64,000 bases of DNA from Bacillota bacterium (lineage in GTDB: Bacteria > Bacillota > Clostridia > Acetivibrionales > DSM-1351). Shown piece after piece: positions 7,698 through 16,852 of the stretch; position 1 is the stretch's first letter, and every line of letters begins with the position of its first letter. The DNA is taken from NCBI GenBank assembly GCA_023439045.1, contig JAEXOY010000016.1:1-64000 (forward strand). Direction: 5' to 3'. Made by a program: the position numbers and the translations under genes. Below the pieces are notes generated by a model. That model made no database searches and had not been told where the DNA came from. It saw only the letters and a list, made by a program, of their open reading frames with translations.

Positions 7698-9254
7698 TTA
7701 TTCCGTATAAACTTTATTTGTGTCTATAACTATTGAATTAGTTTTTCCATCCCAAGCTACCCCAAAGTTTAATGACTTTCCTATGTCTCTCAACTTAAAA
7801 TAGTTGTTCCCATTTATTGTATATATCGTGAAACTTACTTGTTTTCCATTTACATATACCTTTGATGTTGTTAATTCACAACTCTTAGATGTTGGATTTT
7901 TACCTACTGTTAATTCTCCACCAGTAATAGTATATGGCTTATTTGCTGTTATGCTTATTGCATTATTCTTACCGTCCCAAGCTACTTCAAATTTCTTGTT
8001 AGTGTTCCTTAATGCCATTGCTAAATCTCTTAACTTAAAGTAATTATTACCGTTTATATTATAAGCTTCAAATGCTACAGATTTACCATTTATCAGCACC
8101 TTTGAACTAGTTGGATTAGCAGTTAGTTTTTTATTTGTTGTATTATCTGTTACTATTTGACCATTTCCACCTATTACAATTGTTGGTTGTGATGGTTTAA
8201 CAGCTGGTTTAGTAGTTGTAGTACCTGTATTATTTGGTGTACTATTACTGTTATCTTTAATATCTAGATTGGTTTCTTTCACTAATATATCATCAATACT
8301 TAGATTATATGGGCTTAACTCTGGATATTCTATAGCCATTCTGAACTCCGCTTCCCCTAAAAGTCCTGGTATTATGTCAGCATCTTTTAAGTATCTTTTA
8401 TAACCTTCTGTATTAGTATCAAATAAAAAGTATTCCTCTTGAGCTATACCTCTCACCCTAGTTATTTTTCCCTCTTCATCAGTGTAACTATAATATACTA
8501 TTTCCTTTCCAAAATTATTCTTAGCGCCTACTGTCCATGTTAAATCCCAAACCTTCCACTTATTATCTATGTATAGATAAGTTGTCTGATGGTCAGTTCC
8601 CTCAACTTTTACAACTGGTATGTTTAACTTGTGACATAACTCAGATACTAAATCACTAAATCCCATACATCTAGCTGTTTTATATAATAATGCTTCTTCT
8701 GCACTATTATATGACGCTTCACTTTTACTTGCTCCGTAATTGTAGGTACATTCTAGAACTAGTCTATTGTTTAAATATCTTAATTTTTCCTTAATGTCAC
8801 TTATTGAATTTGTTTCAGCAACTAAATCATTTAGTGCTTTTTCTAATTGGTCAGAGTTTTTATATAACTCTGGTTGTGTCATACCTATATCAAACATTTC
8901 TACTGTAAATGTATTATCTTTATTCTTATCGTACCAGACTTCAGTTGATATTTCTCCAGGTAGTATAAGACCAATAAAATGTGCTACACTATCCATTTCT
9001 TCTTTAGTTACATTCTTTAATACTATTTCCTTTTTTGTTAACCCCTGTTTATATGCATCGTATACTACTTTTCCTAGCTTAGCGGCTAGTAAATTAAAGT
9101 CTCTCTTATCATATTCATGTTCATAAGTTTGTAAATATACTTCTTGACCATTTGATAGTGTACTCTTAAACTTCAATTGTTCTGCAAATACAATACTTCC
9201 TGTAGATACAGTAATTGCCAATGCTAATGCTATTGCTTTTATTAATTTTTTCAT
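7698..9254 (-). CDS. Secreted transglutaminase-like protein with stalk repeats
   Basis: A 518-residue exported protein. Residues 1-25 are a signal peptide ending VFAEQ. A transglutaminase-like domain (about 150-255) has the catalytic triad candidates: Cys in KTARCMGFSDL, His in GTDHQTTYLYI and Asp in KVWDLTW. A Ser/Thr/Asn-rich linker (about 335-380) joins it to two copies of a copper-amine-oxidase-N-like domain (about 385-450 and 455-515), each with NGNNYFKLRD and VAWDGK blocks. Such repeats are common cell-surface modules in clostridia. It may process or crosslink surface proteins or act as a protease; the substrate is unknown. Confidence 0.85.
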   Translation of the reverse strand: MKKLIKAIALALAITVSTGSIVFAEQLKFKSTLSNGQEVYLQTYEHEYDKRDFNLLAAKLGKVVYDAYKQGLTKKEIVLKNVTKEEMDSVAHFIGLILPGEISTEVWYDKNKDNTFTVEMFDIGMTQPELYKNSDQLEKALNDLVAETNSISDIKEKLRYLNNRLVLECTYNYGASKSEASYNSAEEALLYKTARCMGFSDLVSELCHKLNIPVVKVEGTDHQTTYLYIDNKWKVWDLTWTVGAKNNFGKEIVYYSYTDEEGKITRVRGIAQEEYFLFDTNTEGYKRYLKDADIIPGLLGEAEFRMAIEYPELSPYNLSIDDILVKETNLDIKDNSNSTPNNTGTTTTKPAVKPSQPTIVIGGNGQIVTDNTTNKKLTANPTSSKVLINGKSVAFEAYNINGNNYFKLRDLAMALRNTNKKFEVAWDGKNNAISITANKPYTITGGELTVGKNPTSKSCELTTSKVYVNGKQVSFTIYTINGNNYFKLRDIGKSLNFGVAWDGKTNSIVIDTNKVYTE

Positions 9255-9638
9255 GTCAATTTTACCTCCCTAAATTATTTATTCAAGGCCCTATTTTTTC
9301 ATATCCGTTACAACCAATCTTGTATTCAAGGAGGACCATTCTCCATCTGATATTTTACTATGTATATTTGTTATAATCATCTAGCCCTAATATGACAAAT
9401 ATATTATATTTTCAGTTACATAATTTGTCAATTGCAGGCAGTTTGTTAAGTCTTTTGTATTTATTATTAGGTCTACATATGCTCAACAGCTTATACTACT
9501 ATTATTAAAATGTAAAAATAGTGGTATGAAATAATTATTTTTCATGCCACCATTCTTTGAGAATTATACGTAATAAATGCACTATATATAGTATCTTAGG
9601 CATAATAATAGCCCTGATTTCTCAGAGCTAAAATTGTA
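9255..9638. other. Spacer with two hairpins
   Basis: No gene seen. It holds the gene's AGG-rich ribosome-binding site at the left and an imperfect 11-bp hairpin at 9521-9550 (GTGGTATGAAA with TTTCATGCCAC). It also holds the likely rnpB terminator at 9610-9629 (AGCTCTGA-GAAA-TCAGGGCT on the minus strand). Confidence 0.6.
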
Positions 9639-10040
9639 ATGAGTAAGTCTATAAGCCGGGTTCTGTATTTGATGATCATCTATCTAGGCACTGCATTTCT
9701 GCAGCACTCAAGCCACCTCCCCGGGACTGGCGGGCAGCCATAACGTCCCTCCACGGTGTTGCTCCAGGTGGGGTTTACATAGACCGACAAGTCGCCATGC
9801 CGCTGGTGAGCTCTTACATCACCTTTCCACCCTTACCATTTCAGAATCAGAGGCTTGGTGCCAAAGATTTTATCAATCTTCAGCATAAAACCTCCAATTC
9901 TAAAAGGCGGTATATCTCTGTTGCACTTTCCTTAAAGTCACCTTCACCGGGAGTTACCCGGCACCATTGCCCTTTGGAGCCCGGACTTTCCTCGTATATG
10001 CCTTTTCAAGCAATATCCGCGATCATCTGGCTTACTCATT
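9639..10040 (-). ncRNA. rnpB: RNase P RNA
   Basis: The catalytic RNA of ribonuclease P, which matures tRNA 5' ends. On the minus strand the conserved 5' core reads GAGGAAAGTCCGGGCTCC. The 3' core reads ACAGAACCCGGCTTATAGAC, the universal ends of bacterial rnpB. The flanking TAATGAGTAAG and CTTACTCATTA pair as helix P1, which sets the ends. About 400 nt, as expected for the bacterial form. A small terminator hairpin follows at 9610-9629. Confidence 0.95.
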
Positions 10041-10084
10041 ATATTAAATTATTAAAATACGTTTATACTCAAATTTACAGCTAC

Positions 10085-10180
10085 ACCATCAAACTTAACG
10101 GCTACCATCAAACTTTTAACGACTACACCATCAAACTTTTAACGACTACACCATCAAACTTTAACGACTATACCAATAAA
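10085..10180. repeat. Tandem repeats containing CATCAAACTTTTAACGAC
   Basis: About four to five imperfect copies of a 20-23 bp unit containing ACACCATCAAACTTTTAACG, in the spacer between rnpB and nif3. Coding in this strand is not credible. Confidence 0.8.
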
Positions 10181-10245
10181 TAATTGATACATAATATCAT
10201 TATGTCCAACTGGACTCCTAATTATAAGCCCATAAATACCAAAAG

Positions 10246-11040
10246 TCAAGCAAAAACAAATGGGTCCGTTTCCAATGTATTACATTGTATTTCAAGTTCT
10301 GAAAACCTATCCTTCAGGGTTTTTGCAAGCTTTTCTACAATAATGTGTTCAGTGGCAAAGTGTCCTGCGTCTATGATGCAGAGTCCCAATTCTCTAGCAT
10401 CTAGTGCTTCATGGTACTTAAGGTCGCCTGTTATCAAAACATCCGCACCACTCTTCTTTAAGTGCTCCAATTCAACGTCAAAGCTCCCACAAAAAACTGC
10501 AACCCTTGATATTGTGTTTGGAACAGCCCCTGCAATTCTTATATTTGCCACATTTAGAGCTTGCTTAACATGTTGAATGAACTCTGTGCCGTTCATTTCA
10601 TTTTCTAACCTACCTATTTTCCCTAAACCAAAATTCTCGCTGTAACCAGCAGGGATGTATTCATTGAGAATCTCACAATCTTTAAGGCCTATTATTTGGG
10701 CAAGCGTATCATTAATGCCACCTTTGGCAACGTCCAAATTGGTATGAGCGCTTATTATACTGATGTCATTTTTAATGAGCAGCCCTATTTGTTCTCCCTT
10801 ATCATCATCCAAATCTACTACCTTTAGCTTAGAAAAAATAAATGGATGATGGGATATAATCAGGTTTGCCCCAGTACTAATCGCTGTCTGAATAGTCTGC
10901 CGAGTAACATCTAGGCTTACCAGCACCCTTTTAACCTCATGATGCCTGCTCCCTATCATCAAGCCAACATTATCCCACTCTTCAGCCAGTCCCCAAGGAG
11001 CAAGCTCTGCTATATATTCAAGTATTTCTCCTACCTTCAT
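10246..11040 (-). CDS. Nif3-like dinuclear metal protein (YqfO family)
   Basis: A 264-residue Nif3/YbgI family protein, often annotated as GTP cyclohydrolase I type 2-like. Conserved metal ligands are visible in LIISHHPFIFSKLK, in ISAHTNLDVA and in CIIDAGHFATEH near the C-terminus. ATG at 11040 is chosen because AGGAG lies nine bases upstream and MKVGEILEYIAELAPW matches family N-termini. It sits downstream of trmK in the same orientation, as in many Firmicutes. The biochemical role is poorly established. Confidence 0.88.
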   Translation of the reverse strand: MKVGEILEYIAELAPWGLAEEWDNVGLMIGSRHHEVKRVLVSLDVTRQTIQTAISTGANLIISHHPFIFSKLKVVDLDDDKGEQIGLLIKNDISIISAHTNLDVAKGGINDTLAQIIGLKDCEILNEYIPAGYSENFGLGKIGRLENEMNGTEFIQHVKQALNVANIRIAGAVPNTISRVAVFCGSFDVELEHLKKSGADVLITGDLKYHEALDARELGLCIIDAGHFATEHIIVEKLAKTLKDRFSELEIQCNTLETDPFVFA

Positions 11041-11094
11041 AAGTGTTCTCCTCATACCACTATCATACTGTTTCTTATCACTTAAAGCTGTTTT

Positions 11095-11275
11095 GCATTA
11101 CTCATTCTTACCTAATGTAAATCTGTTTTGTACTATATTTTCTTGCCCTAAGTAAATCTGATCTTACTATATATACTTACCCTAAGTAAATCTGTGTCGT
11201 ACTAAATATGCTTACCCAATGTAAATCTGTGTCGTATTACTTAGTCTTACCCTAAATAAACCCTTTCACGTTACT
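11095..11275. repeat. Degenerate CTTACCCTAAGTAAATCTG repeats
   Basis: About five imperfect copies of a 30-40 bp unit with the core TTACC(C/T)AA(G/T)TAAATCTG, filling the trmK-nif3 spacer. Confidence 0.8.
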
Positions 11276-11287
11276 TATGCTACCAAG

Positions 11288-11980
11288 CTAAGCTAAACTT
11301 GCTAATAACTTCTCATATTCTCTCTTAAGCCAACTGTGATATTCAACCTGGGAAGTATTGTTTTCCATGCTCTCGAGCTGCTTTAAAACACGCTCTAACT
11401 GCCTAATCTTCATCTTACAATACTTGTTCAGTAGCGGATCTTTTTTTTCAATTAGCTTCTCCCCTACATGGTAATAGAATTCTTCTCTTACTTCATGATT
11501 TGCATTTTCAAAGGCTGCACAAATAACAGTATATATTTTGTCACCCTCATCAACCATTTGCTCATCATAGATATTAAAGCCATTCTTATATAGCCAATTT
11601 CGAACTATATCCAGGTCATTCATAGGCTGCAAAACTAAGTTCTTAGCCCTTTGTGCCTTATCCTTACCATCATCTAGCAGGTGTGCGAGAAGAGTTCCTC
11701 CCATTCCAGCTATTACTATTGTATCAGCTTCTCCAAGCTTAAGCGTATCCAATCCGCTACCCATTCTTGTCTCTACCTTGCCATCAAGTCTATGGGACAA
11801 AATATTTCTATTTGCAACTCGTATTGGACCGGGCTTAACATCTGATGCAATGGCATGGGTACATATATTGTTTTTTATCAAATAAATAGGCAAATAAGCG
11901 TGATCTGTACCAACATCAGCAAATACACCGCATTTTGGAACCTTATCAGCAATAAGTTTTAATCTGCCCTTGAGAATCAT
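11288..11980 (-). CDS. trmK: tRNA (adenine22-N1)-methyltransferase
   Basis: A 230-residue class I SAM-dependent methyltransferase that methylates N1 of A22 in tRNA. It shows the family opening LKLIADKVPKCGVFADVGTD (SAM-binding motif I) followed by HAYLPIYL. The catalytic motif region ADTIVIAGMGGTLLAHLLDD and LVLQPMNDLDIVRNWLYKNG are characteristic. The C-terminal coiled-coil (about 165-230) is also expected for TrmK. It lies in the conserved dnaG-rpoD-trmK-nif3 neighbourhood. Confidence 0.92.
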   Translation of the reverse strand: MILKGRLKLIADKVPKCGVFADVGTDHAYLPIYLIKNNICTHAIASDVKPGPIRVANRNILSHRLDGKVETRMGSGLDTLKLGEADTIVIAGMGGTLLAHLLDDGKDKAQRAKNLVLQPMNDLDIVRNWLYKNGFNIYDEQMVDEGDKIYTVICAAFENANHEVREEFYYHVGEKLIEKKDPLLNKYCKMKIRQLERVLKQLESMENNTSQVEYHSWLKREYEKLLASLA

Positions 11981-12259
11981 TTTTTCACGTCCTTATATTA
12001 GTTTAATGTTAGAGCAGTTACAACACATATTTAATCTACAAAGCAGAACACTGCACCAGTTGTTAACACTTATATGAGCTGATTGAAATGCAAAATATCC
12101 TAGATATACTAAAATAAAAATTCAGCCCCAAGTATCAACAGTTTAAATTATATACATAATATTAATAATTAATCAACTATATAGAAGTATATATAGTTAA
12201 ACAAATGATACTGTTTTTATTTATAGCTTAGGAGTTTATATAATCAGAAACTCACACAT

Positions 12260-12390
12260 CTAAACTTCTAAATGATATTTTGAGTGATACTTTTAAATGT
12301 ATTTTGAGTGATACTTTTGAATGATATTTTGGAATGATACTTTTGAATGATATTTGGGAATGATATTTCTGAATGATATTTATGCTTATA
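12260..12390. repeat. AATGATATTTTGAGTGATACTT tandem repeats
   Basis: About five imperfect copies of a 22-25 bp unit (AATGATATTT followed by TGA or GGA and GTGATACTTTT) run up to the ribosome-binding site of the next small gene. The rest of the spacer 11981-12406 shows nothing else. Confidence 0.8.
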
Positions 12391-12406
12391 AATGGAGGAA
12401 TATACA

Positions 12407-12580
12407 ATGTCACCTTATAATAAAAAAGGAAAGGTTTCTGATATGGAAAGACCCATATCCAGCAATATTCACGGCAGAGATATTCTCGGAGTAAATCCGG
12501 GTATTACTGCCATGAATAAAAGCAATATTGATATAGAAGATGAAAGAGCAACCCTAGATTTTACAAGTAGAATAAAATAA
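12407..12580 (+). CDS. Small hypothetical protein, 57 residues
   Basis: A short ORF starting MSPYNKKGKVSDMERP with GGAGG nine bases upstream and a strong terminator right after the stop, so it is probably a real gene. It contains HGRDILGVNPGITAMNK in the middle, has no hydrophobic segment, and is polar. I do not recognise a family. It is transcribed toward and convergent with the tRNA genes. Confidence 0.6.
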   Translation: MSPYNKKGKVSDMERPISSNIHGRDILGVNPGITAMNKSNIDIEDERATLDFTSRIK

Positions 12581-12609
12581 AAAAAGAACTACTATCGTAG
12601 TTCTTTTTT
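12581..12609 (+). terminator. Bidirectional terminator
   Basis: AAAAAGAACTAC and GTAGTTCTTTTT form a perfect stem with a four-base loop. It can end both the 57-residue gene on the plus strand and the tRNA transcript on the minus strand. Confidence 0.85.
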
Positions 12610-12612
12610 CGT

Positions 12613-12689
12613 TGGTGGGCCATCAGGGACTCGAACCCCGGACCAACCGGTTATGAGCCGGTTGCTCTAACCAACTGAGCTAATGGCCC
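12613..12689 (-). tRNA. tRNA-Met (CAT), elongator type
   Basis: A 77-nt cloverleaf with encoded CCA. The acceptor stem is GGGCCAT/ATGGCCC, the anticodon arm CCGGCTCATAACCGG with anticodon CAT, and the T-loop GGTTCGAGTCC. It looks like the elongator Met tRNA; tRNA-Ile2 (modified CAT) is the alternative and cannot be excluded by eye. Confidence 0.9.
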
Positions 12690-12692
12690 GAT

Positions 12693-12768
12693 TGGCTCCT
12701 CAAGTAGGACTTGAACCTACGACCCTGCGGTTAACAGCCGCATGCTCTACCGACTGAGCTATTGAGGA
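12693..12768 (-). tRNA. tRNA-Asn (GTT)
   Basis: A 76-nt cloverleaf with encoded CCA. The acceptor stem is TCCTCAA/TTGAGGA and the anticodon arm GCGGCTGTTAACCGC with anticodon GTT. It is three bases upstream of tRNA-Met in the same transcript. Confidence 0.95.
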
Positions 12769-12799
12769 ATATCTTTGCACTCTCGCGAGCACATACTAT

Positions 12800-12828
12800 A
12801 TTATACTTACCGACTGCCACTCGGTCAA
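12800..12828 (-). promoter_or_regulatory. Sigma-A promoter of the tRNA pair
   Basis: On the minus strand TTGACC (12828-12823) and TATAAT (12805-12800) are separated by exactly 17 bases, about 30 bases upstream of tRNA-Asn. Confidence 0.85.
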
Positions 12829-12979
12829 CATCAAAATAAGTATAAAATGACTGTTTGGCGAGATTATTACCTTCAATCTCTGATTATTTCTCGCTAGCGA
12901 GCCATTGCTAAGTTTTATGTATTTCCAAAGCCTAATTTTTAGCCGTAATTTTTACCGTTTTTTTTATACTAAAACAAAA

Positions 12980-13003
12980 GCAAACATTGTAATATATGTT
13001 TGC
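12980..13003 (-). terminator. rpoD terminator
   Basis: GCAAACAT and ATGTTTGC form a stem followed on the minus strand by TTTTGTTTT, 50 bases after the rpoD stop. Confidence 0.75.
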
Positions 13004-13053
13004 CTTTGCTGAAAGTACATTACGCTAATAAATTAATCTATAAAGCCAATAAA

Positions 13054-14133
13054 TTAATCTAAATAATCCTTTAGCTTCTTGCTTCTGCTTGGATGTCTAA
13101 GCTTTCTCAACGCCTTCGCCTCAATCTGACGAATACGTTCTCTTGTTACGTTGAATTCCTTCCCAACCTCTTCAAGGGTTCTAGCTCTGCCATCATCTAG
13201 ACCAAACCTGAGTCTCAGCACCTTTTCTTCACGAGCTGTCAATGTATCAAGCACATCAATAAGCTGTTCCTTGAGCAAAGTAAACGCCGCAGCTTCTGCT
13301 GGTGCTGGTGCATCATCATCTGGTATAAAGTCACCCAAATGGCTATCCTCTTCTTCTCCGATTGGTGTTTCAAGTGAAACAGGTTCCTGTGAAATCTTCA
13401 TAATCTCACGTACCTTGTCAACTGACATACCTATTTCTTTTGCTATTTCTTCAGGCTGTGGTTCTCTGCCTAGCTCCTGGAGCAACTGCCTAGAAACTCT
13501 AATGAGCTTATTTATTGTTTCTACCATATGAACAGGGATACGAATAGTTCTAGCCTGGTCAGCTATTGCTCTAGTAATGGCCTGTCTAATCCACCAAGTC
13601 GCATAGGTACTGAATTTATAGCCTCTTCTATAGTCAAACTTCTCTACAGCTTTTATCAAACCAAGATTACCTTCTTGGATTAAGTCCAAGAATTGCATAC
13701 CACGACCTACATACCTTTTAGCTATACTAACAACAAGTCTAAGATTTGCTTCTGCTAATCTTCTCTTTGCCTCAATATCTCCCTCTTCCATTCTCTGAGC
13801 AAGAACAATTTCCTCATCTGCTGACAAAAGGGGTACTTTACCTATTTCCTTAAGGTACATTCTAACAGGATCGTCAATGCTAATGCCTTCAGGTATGCTT
13901 ATATCCAAATCTTCTTCAGCTATCTGAATATCCTCTATTTCAGCTTCGATATCACCAATAACATCGATGCCCATATTTTCAAGAGTCTCATAGATTTTTT
14001 CGACGTGCTCAGGTTCTAGCTCTATTTCTTCAAACGCGTCCATTATTTCCTTATAAGTGAGCATACCCTTTGACTTTCCCTTGTCAATAAGCTCCTTAAG
14101 CAGTGCCTTACGTGTTTCCTGATTATGTTTCAT
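13054..14133 (-). CDS. rpoD: Primary sigma factor RpoD/SigA
   Basis: The housekeeping sigma-70 factor that directs RNA polymerase to -35/-10 promoters. In 359 residues it has region 1.1 (about 1-75), region 1.2 (DPVRMYLKEIGKVPLLSADE, 88-107), region 2 (about 124-195, including FDYRRGYKFSTYATWWIRQA for -10 recognition), region 3 (203-280) and region 4 with the -35 helix-turn-helix (VTRERIRQIEAKALRKLRHP, 329-348). The long region between 1.2 and 2 found in proteobacteria is absent, as in Firmicutes. GGAGGGG precedes the ATG. It lies 22 bases after dnaG, forming the conserved macromolecular-synthesis operon. Confidence 0.98.
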   Translation of the reverse strand: MKHNQETRKALLKELIDKGKSKGMLTYKEIMDAFEEIELEPEHVEKIYETLENMGIDVIGDIEAEIEDIQIAEEDLDISIPEGISIDDPVRMYLKEIGKVPLLSADEEIVLAQRMEEGDIEAKRRLAEANLRLVVSIAKRYVGRGMQFLDLIQEGNLGLIKAVEKFDYRRGYKFSTYATWWIRQAITRAIADQARTIRIPVHMVETINKLIRVSRQLLQELGREPQPEEIAKEIGMSVDKVREIMKISQEPVSLETPIGEEEDSHLGDFIPDDDAPAPAEAAAFTLLKEQLIDVLDTLTAREEKVLRLRFGLDDGRARTLEEVGKEFNVTRERIRQIEAKALRKLRHPSRSKKLKDYLD

Positions 14134-14155
14134 TATTTACCCCTCCTTTCTAAAA

Positions 14156-15964
14156 TTAGTTCTTCTTTAGCGCTGTTATATTCAATGTAATGTTTACTAA
14201 TTCCCGTTCTAATGACTCAACATCTCCCTTTTCTAAATCACTTCGTTTCTTCAGCTCTGTTATTTCGGACCTTCTAGCTTCTAATTCACATAGCTGCATT
14301 TTTTTTAATATATCCAGTACTGCTTTTCTGTTATCCTCAAATATAGTTTGAGTTTGTACAATATTTAAAAACAATTCAGTATAGTTCTGAGACATTTGAT
14401 TGATTATCTCTGCCACAACAACGCCTGATTTGTTCTCTATTCTTTCAAATGCATATTTAGCTGCCTGCTTTAAATCAGTGCTGCTAAACAAATCCAATTG
14501 AAGTCTATCCTTTAGCTGAAGGTAAACATTATTATCAAGACAAATGGTAGCTAGCAACATTAATTGTAATCTAATAAGCGTTTCATTATAATTTTCCTTC
14601 GCCACAGCTGGTAAATTCTGCTTTTTGTTTACTAATATTGCATTTTTCGCCTGTTTAATCTGTTTGACCTCAGAAGATCTTTTCTTTTTGGCCAATTCAG
14701 AGTAAATGGACTGTTCGCTTATGTCAAATTGCTTTGAAAGCTTTTTGACATACAGCTCCCTCTCTACATTATTGTCAATTTTGTCTAGAATATCCAAAGC
14801 CTTGTCAATAAAATTCACTGTTCCAGAGCTTGAAGACCTGTCTATAGTATTTTCAAGTGCTGAAAATTTATAATCAATAAGTGTCTCTGATTTTGCTACT
14901 AACCTTTTAAATTCTTCTACTCCATATGTCTTTATAAATTCGTCCGGGTCCTTTCCCGATGGAATAGTCAATACTCTAACATTGCATCCAATATCCCTAA
15001 GCAAATCCAGCCCTCTGTTTGCAGCTGCTTGTCCGGCAGAATCAGAGTCAAAAGAAATAACTATTTCTTCTGAATATTTCTTCAATAACCTACCCTGATT
15101 TTCTGTCAATGCAGTTCCTAGAGGTGCTACTACATTAGTTATACCACTTTGGTGAAGAGAAATAACATCCATGTAGCCTTCTGCTAATATTATTTGCTTT
15201 GCACATGAATTCTTCGCAAAATTCATAGCATATAAATGTCTTCCTTTATTATATACCTCCGTTTCTGGAGAATTCATATATTTGGGTTGAGAAGAATCAA
15301 GAACCCTTCCCCCAAAAGCAATAACATTTCCCCTAACATCAAAAATGGGAAACATTACTCTTCCCCTGAAACGATCGTAAACCTTATTGTCCTTTGCAAT
15401 AACCAATCCGCTTTTTAATATAACTGATTCTCTGTAGCCTATACTCAACAAATGTTTGTATAGTAAGTCATAACTAGTTGGTGCATAACCCAACCCAAAT
15501 TTTATAATAGTCTGCTTCTTCAATCTGCGGCGTTTAAAATAATCTATAGCGAGCTGATGCTTGTTATTAATCAGGTTATCATGAAAAAACCTCGCTGCTT
15601 CAACATTAATACTAAGTAAATCCTTTTTTAGCTGAGCCTTTTCAGAATCAAAACCCCCATCATCATTTTCAGGTATCGCAATTTTTGCTCTTTGAGCAAG
15701 AAGTCTCAACGCCTCAGGAAAGTCGAGGTTCTCTATTGCCATTATAAAATGAATAACATTACCACCCTTTCCGCAGCCAAAGCAATTGTAAATCTGCTTT
15801 GTAGGTTCAACAGAAAACGAGGCTGTCTTTTCATTGTGGAAAGGGCATTTACCAAAATAGTTTTTTCCCTTCCTCTCTAGTTTGACATATTCAGAAATAA
15901 CATCGACTATATCATTACTTATCCTTATTTCTTCAATAAGCTCTTCAGGAAAATAACCTGCCAT
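14156..15964 (-). CDS. dnaG: DNA primase
   Basis: Synthesises RNA primers for replication. The 602-residue protein begins with the zinc-binding domain (CPFHNEKTASF then CFGCGKGGNVIHF, about 38-65). Next is the TOPRIM catalytic core with ILAEGYMDVISLHQSG and the acidic SFDSDSAGQAAANRG, and a C-terminal DnaB-interaction region. ATG at 15964 is preferred over an in-frame TTG nine bases upstream, because MAGYFPEELIEEIRISNDIV matches known N-termini. It is followed by rpoD. Confidence 0.97.
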   Translation of the reverse strand: MAGYFPEELIEEIRISNDIVDVISEYVKLERKGKNYFGKCPFHNEKTASFSVEPTKQIYNCFGCGKGGNVIHFIMAIENLDFPEALRLLAQRAKIAIPENDDGGFDSEKAQLKKDLLSINVEAARFFHDNLINNKHQLAIDYFKRRRLKKQTIIKFGLGYAPTSYDLLYKHLLSIGYRESVILKSGLVIAKDNKVYDRFRGRVMFPIFDVRGNVIAFGGRVLDSSQPKYMNSPETEVYNKGRHLYAMNFAKNSCAKQIILAEGYMDVISLHQSGITNVVAPLGTALTENQGRLLKKYSEEIVISFDSDSAGQAAANRGLDLLRDIGCNVRVLTIPSGKDPDEFIKTYGVEEFKRLVAKSETLIDYKFSALENTIDRSSSSGTVNFIDKALDILDKIDNNVERELYVKKLSKQFDISEQSIYSELAKKKRSSEVKQIKQAKNAILVNKKQNLPAVAKENYNETLIRLQLMLLATICLDNNVYLQLKDRLQLDLFSSTDLKQAAKYAFERIENKSGVVVAEIINQMSQNYTELFLNIVQTQTIFEDNRKAVLDILKKMQLCELEARRSEITELKKRSDLEKGDVESLERELVNITLNITALKKN

Positions 15965-16180
15965 TTTGCCCAAGTTCCTTTAATGATAATTTATTATTTT
16001 ATTATTATCACATTTTTAGTATTTATTTCGGCATACGCCAAAATCACTTAATACATGTTCGACATTATTATAAATATTCCTTCTTTTTAGATAATATTTT
16101 TAACATGCTGTCTTACCAAGTGTGATAGATATCAAAAAAGTATGCTTTTAAGCATACTTTTTATAGTATAAATGAATTTA

Positions 16181-16477
16181 TCATGCAATGCAATCATATA
16201 TTACATCATAGGTATTTATGGGTGTTACGTCATTTCTCTGTAGTAAATCAATTAAACTTAGGCATTTTTCTTTATTTGGCGTAATATCTAGTATTGTTAT
16301 AAATTCGTTTTGGCTCTCGGATATCGATAAAACTACTTTTACTCCATATATATCAAGTTGGTATTGCACATTTTTACTCTTTAATAAGTAGTATTCAAGC
16401 TTCATATACCTTTGAGAAATAGCGTCAGACATAGATATCGCATGGCTGTTTATTAAACTAGAACTGATAACTTCCAT
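16181..16477 (-). CDS. Hypothetical protein, DUF6514-like
   Basis: A 98-residue cytoplasmic protein with a central beta-rich segment (YYLLKSKNVQYQLDIYGVKVVLS) and a conserved-looking ITPNKEKCLSLIDLLQRNDV near the end. It resembles small clostridial proteins grouped as DUF6514, a family without known function; I recall this from pattern only. GGAGG lies nine bases before the ATG. A perfect 15-bp-arm dyad lies just upstream. Confidence 0.6.
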   Translation of the reverse strand: MEVISSSLINSHAISMSDAISQRYMKLEYYLLKSKNVQYQLDIYGVKVVLSISESQNEFITILDITPNKEKCLSLIDLLQRNDVTPINTYDVIYDCIA

Positions 16478-16494
16478 ATTTATTAACCTCCAAG

Positions 16495-16532
16495 AACTAA
16501 TATATAATTATTGCTTAAATTATATATTAGTT
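16495..16532. promoter_or_regulatory. Perfect 15-bp-arm dyad
   Basis: AACTAATATATAATT (16495-16509) and AATTATATATTAGTT (16518-16532) are perfect inverted arms with an eight-base spacer, only 18 bases before the 98-residue gene. It could be an operator or a 5' UTR hairpin. The rest of 16533-16852 shows no gene. Confidence 0.6.
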
Positions 16533-16852
16533 AGATTAAGCCCTTCCACACAAGAGTTTCTTAATAATACAATAAAAAGAAGTATTTTTTGACACTATGT
16601 AAAATAGTACTTCATACTAATGGTCAATAATGCAATATTATGCAATATTATTAGTTTTTAACATTGAAGATTCGACAAGAAAATGCTAATATTATAACCT
16701 GCGACAAGTAATTAAGCAACAACTACTATCAAATAAAATATCAATATTTTCCAAAGCACTATAAATCAAATTGTTTACCAACACAACAAAAATTAAACAA
16801 AAGACCATTATTATAGTATAGAGGGCATGTATTAGGTAAGGGGGGTATTGCC

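Noticed and set aside
9797..10183. Plus-strand reading frame of 128 codons
   Set aside because: It lies over rnpB on the opposite strand and over tandem repeats; no ribosome-binding site or protein-like composition.
13151..13531. Plus-strand frames opposite rpoD, hsdR, secD and ligA
   Set aside because: They are shadows of strongly conserved genes on the other strand, with no ribosome-binding sites.
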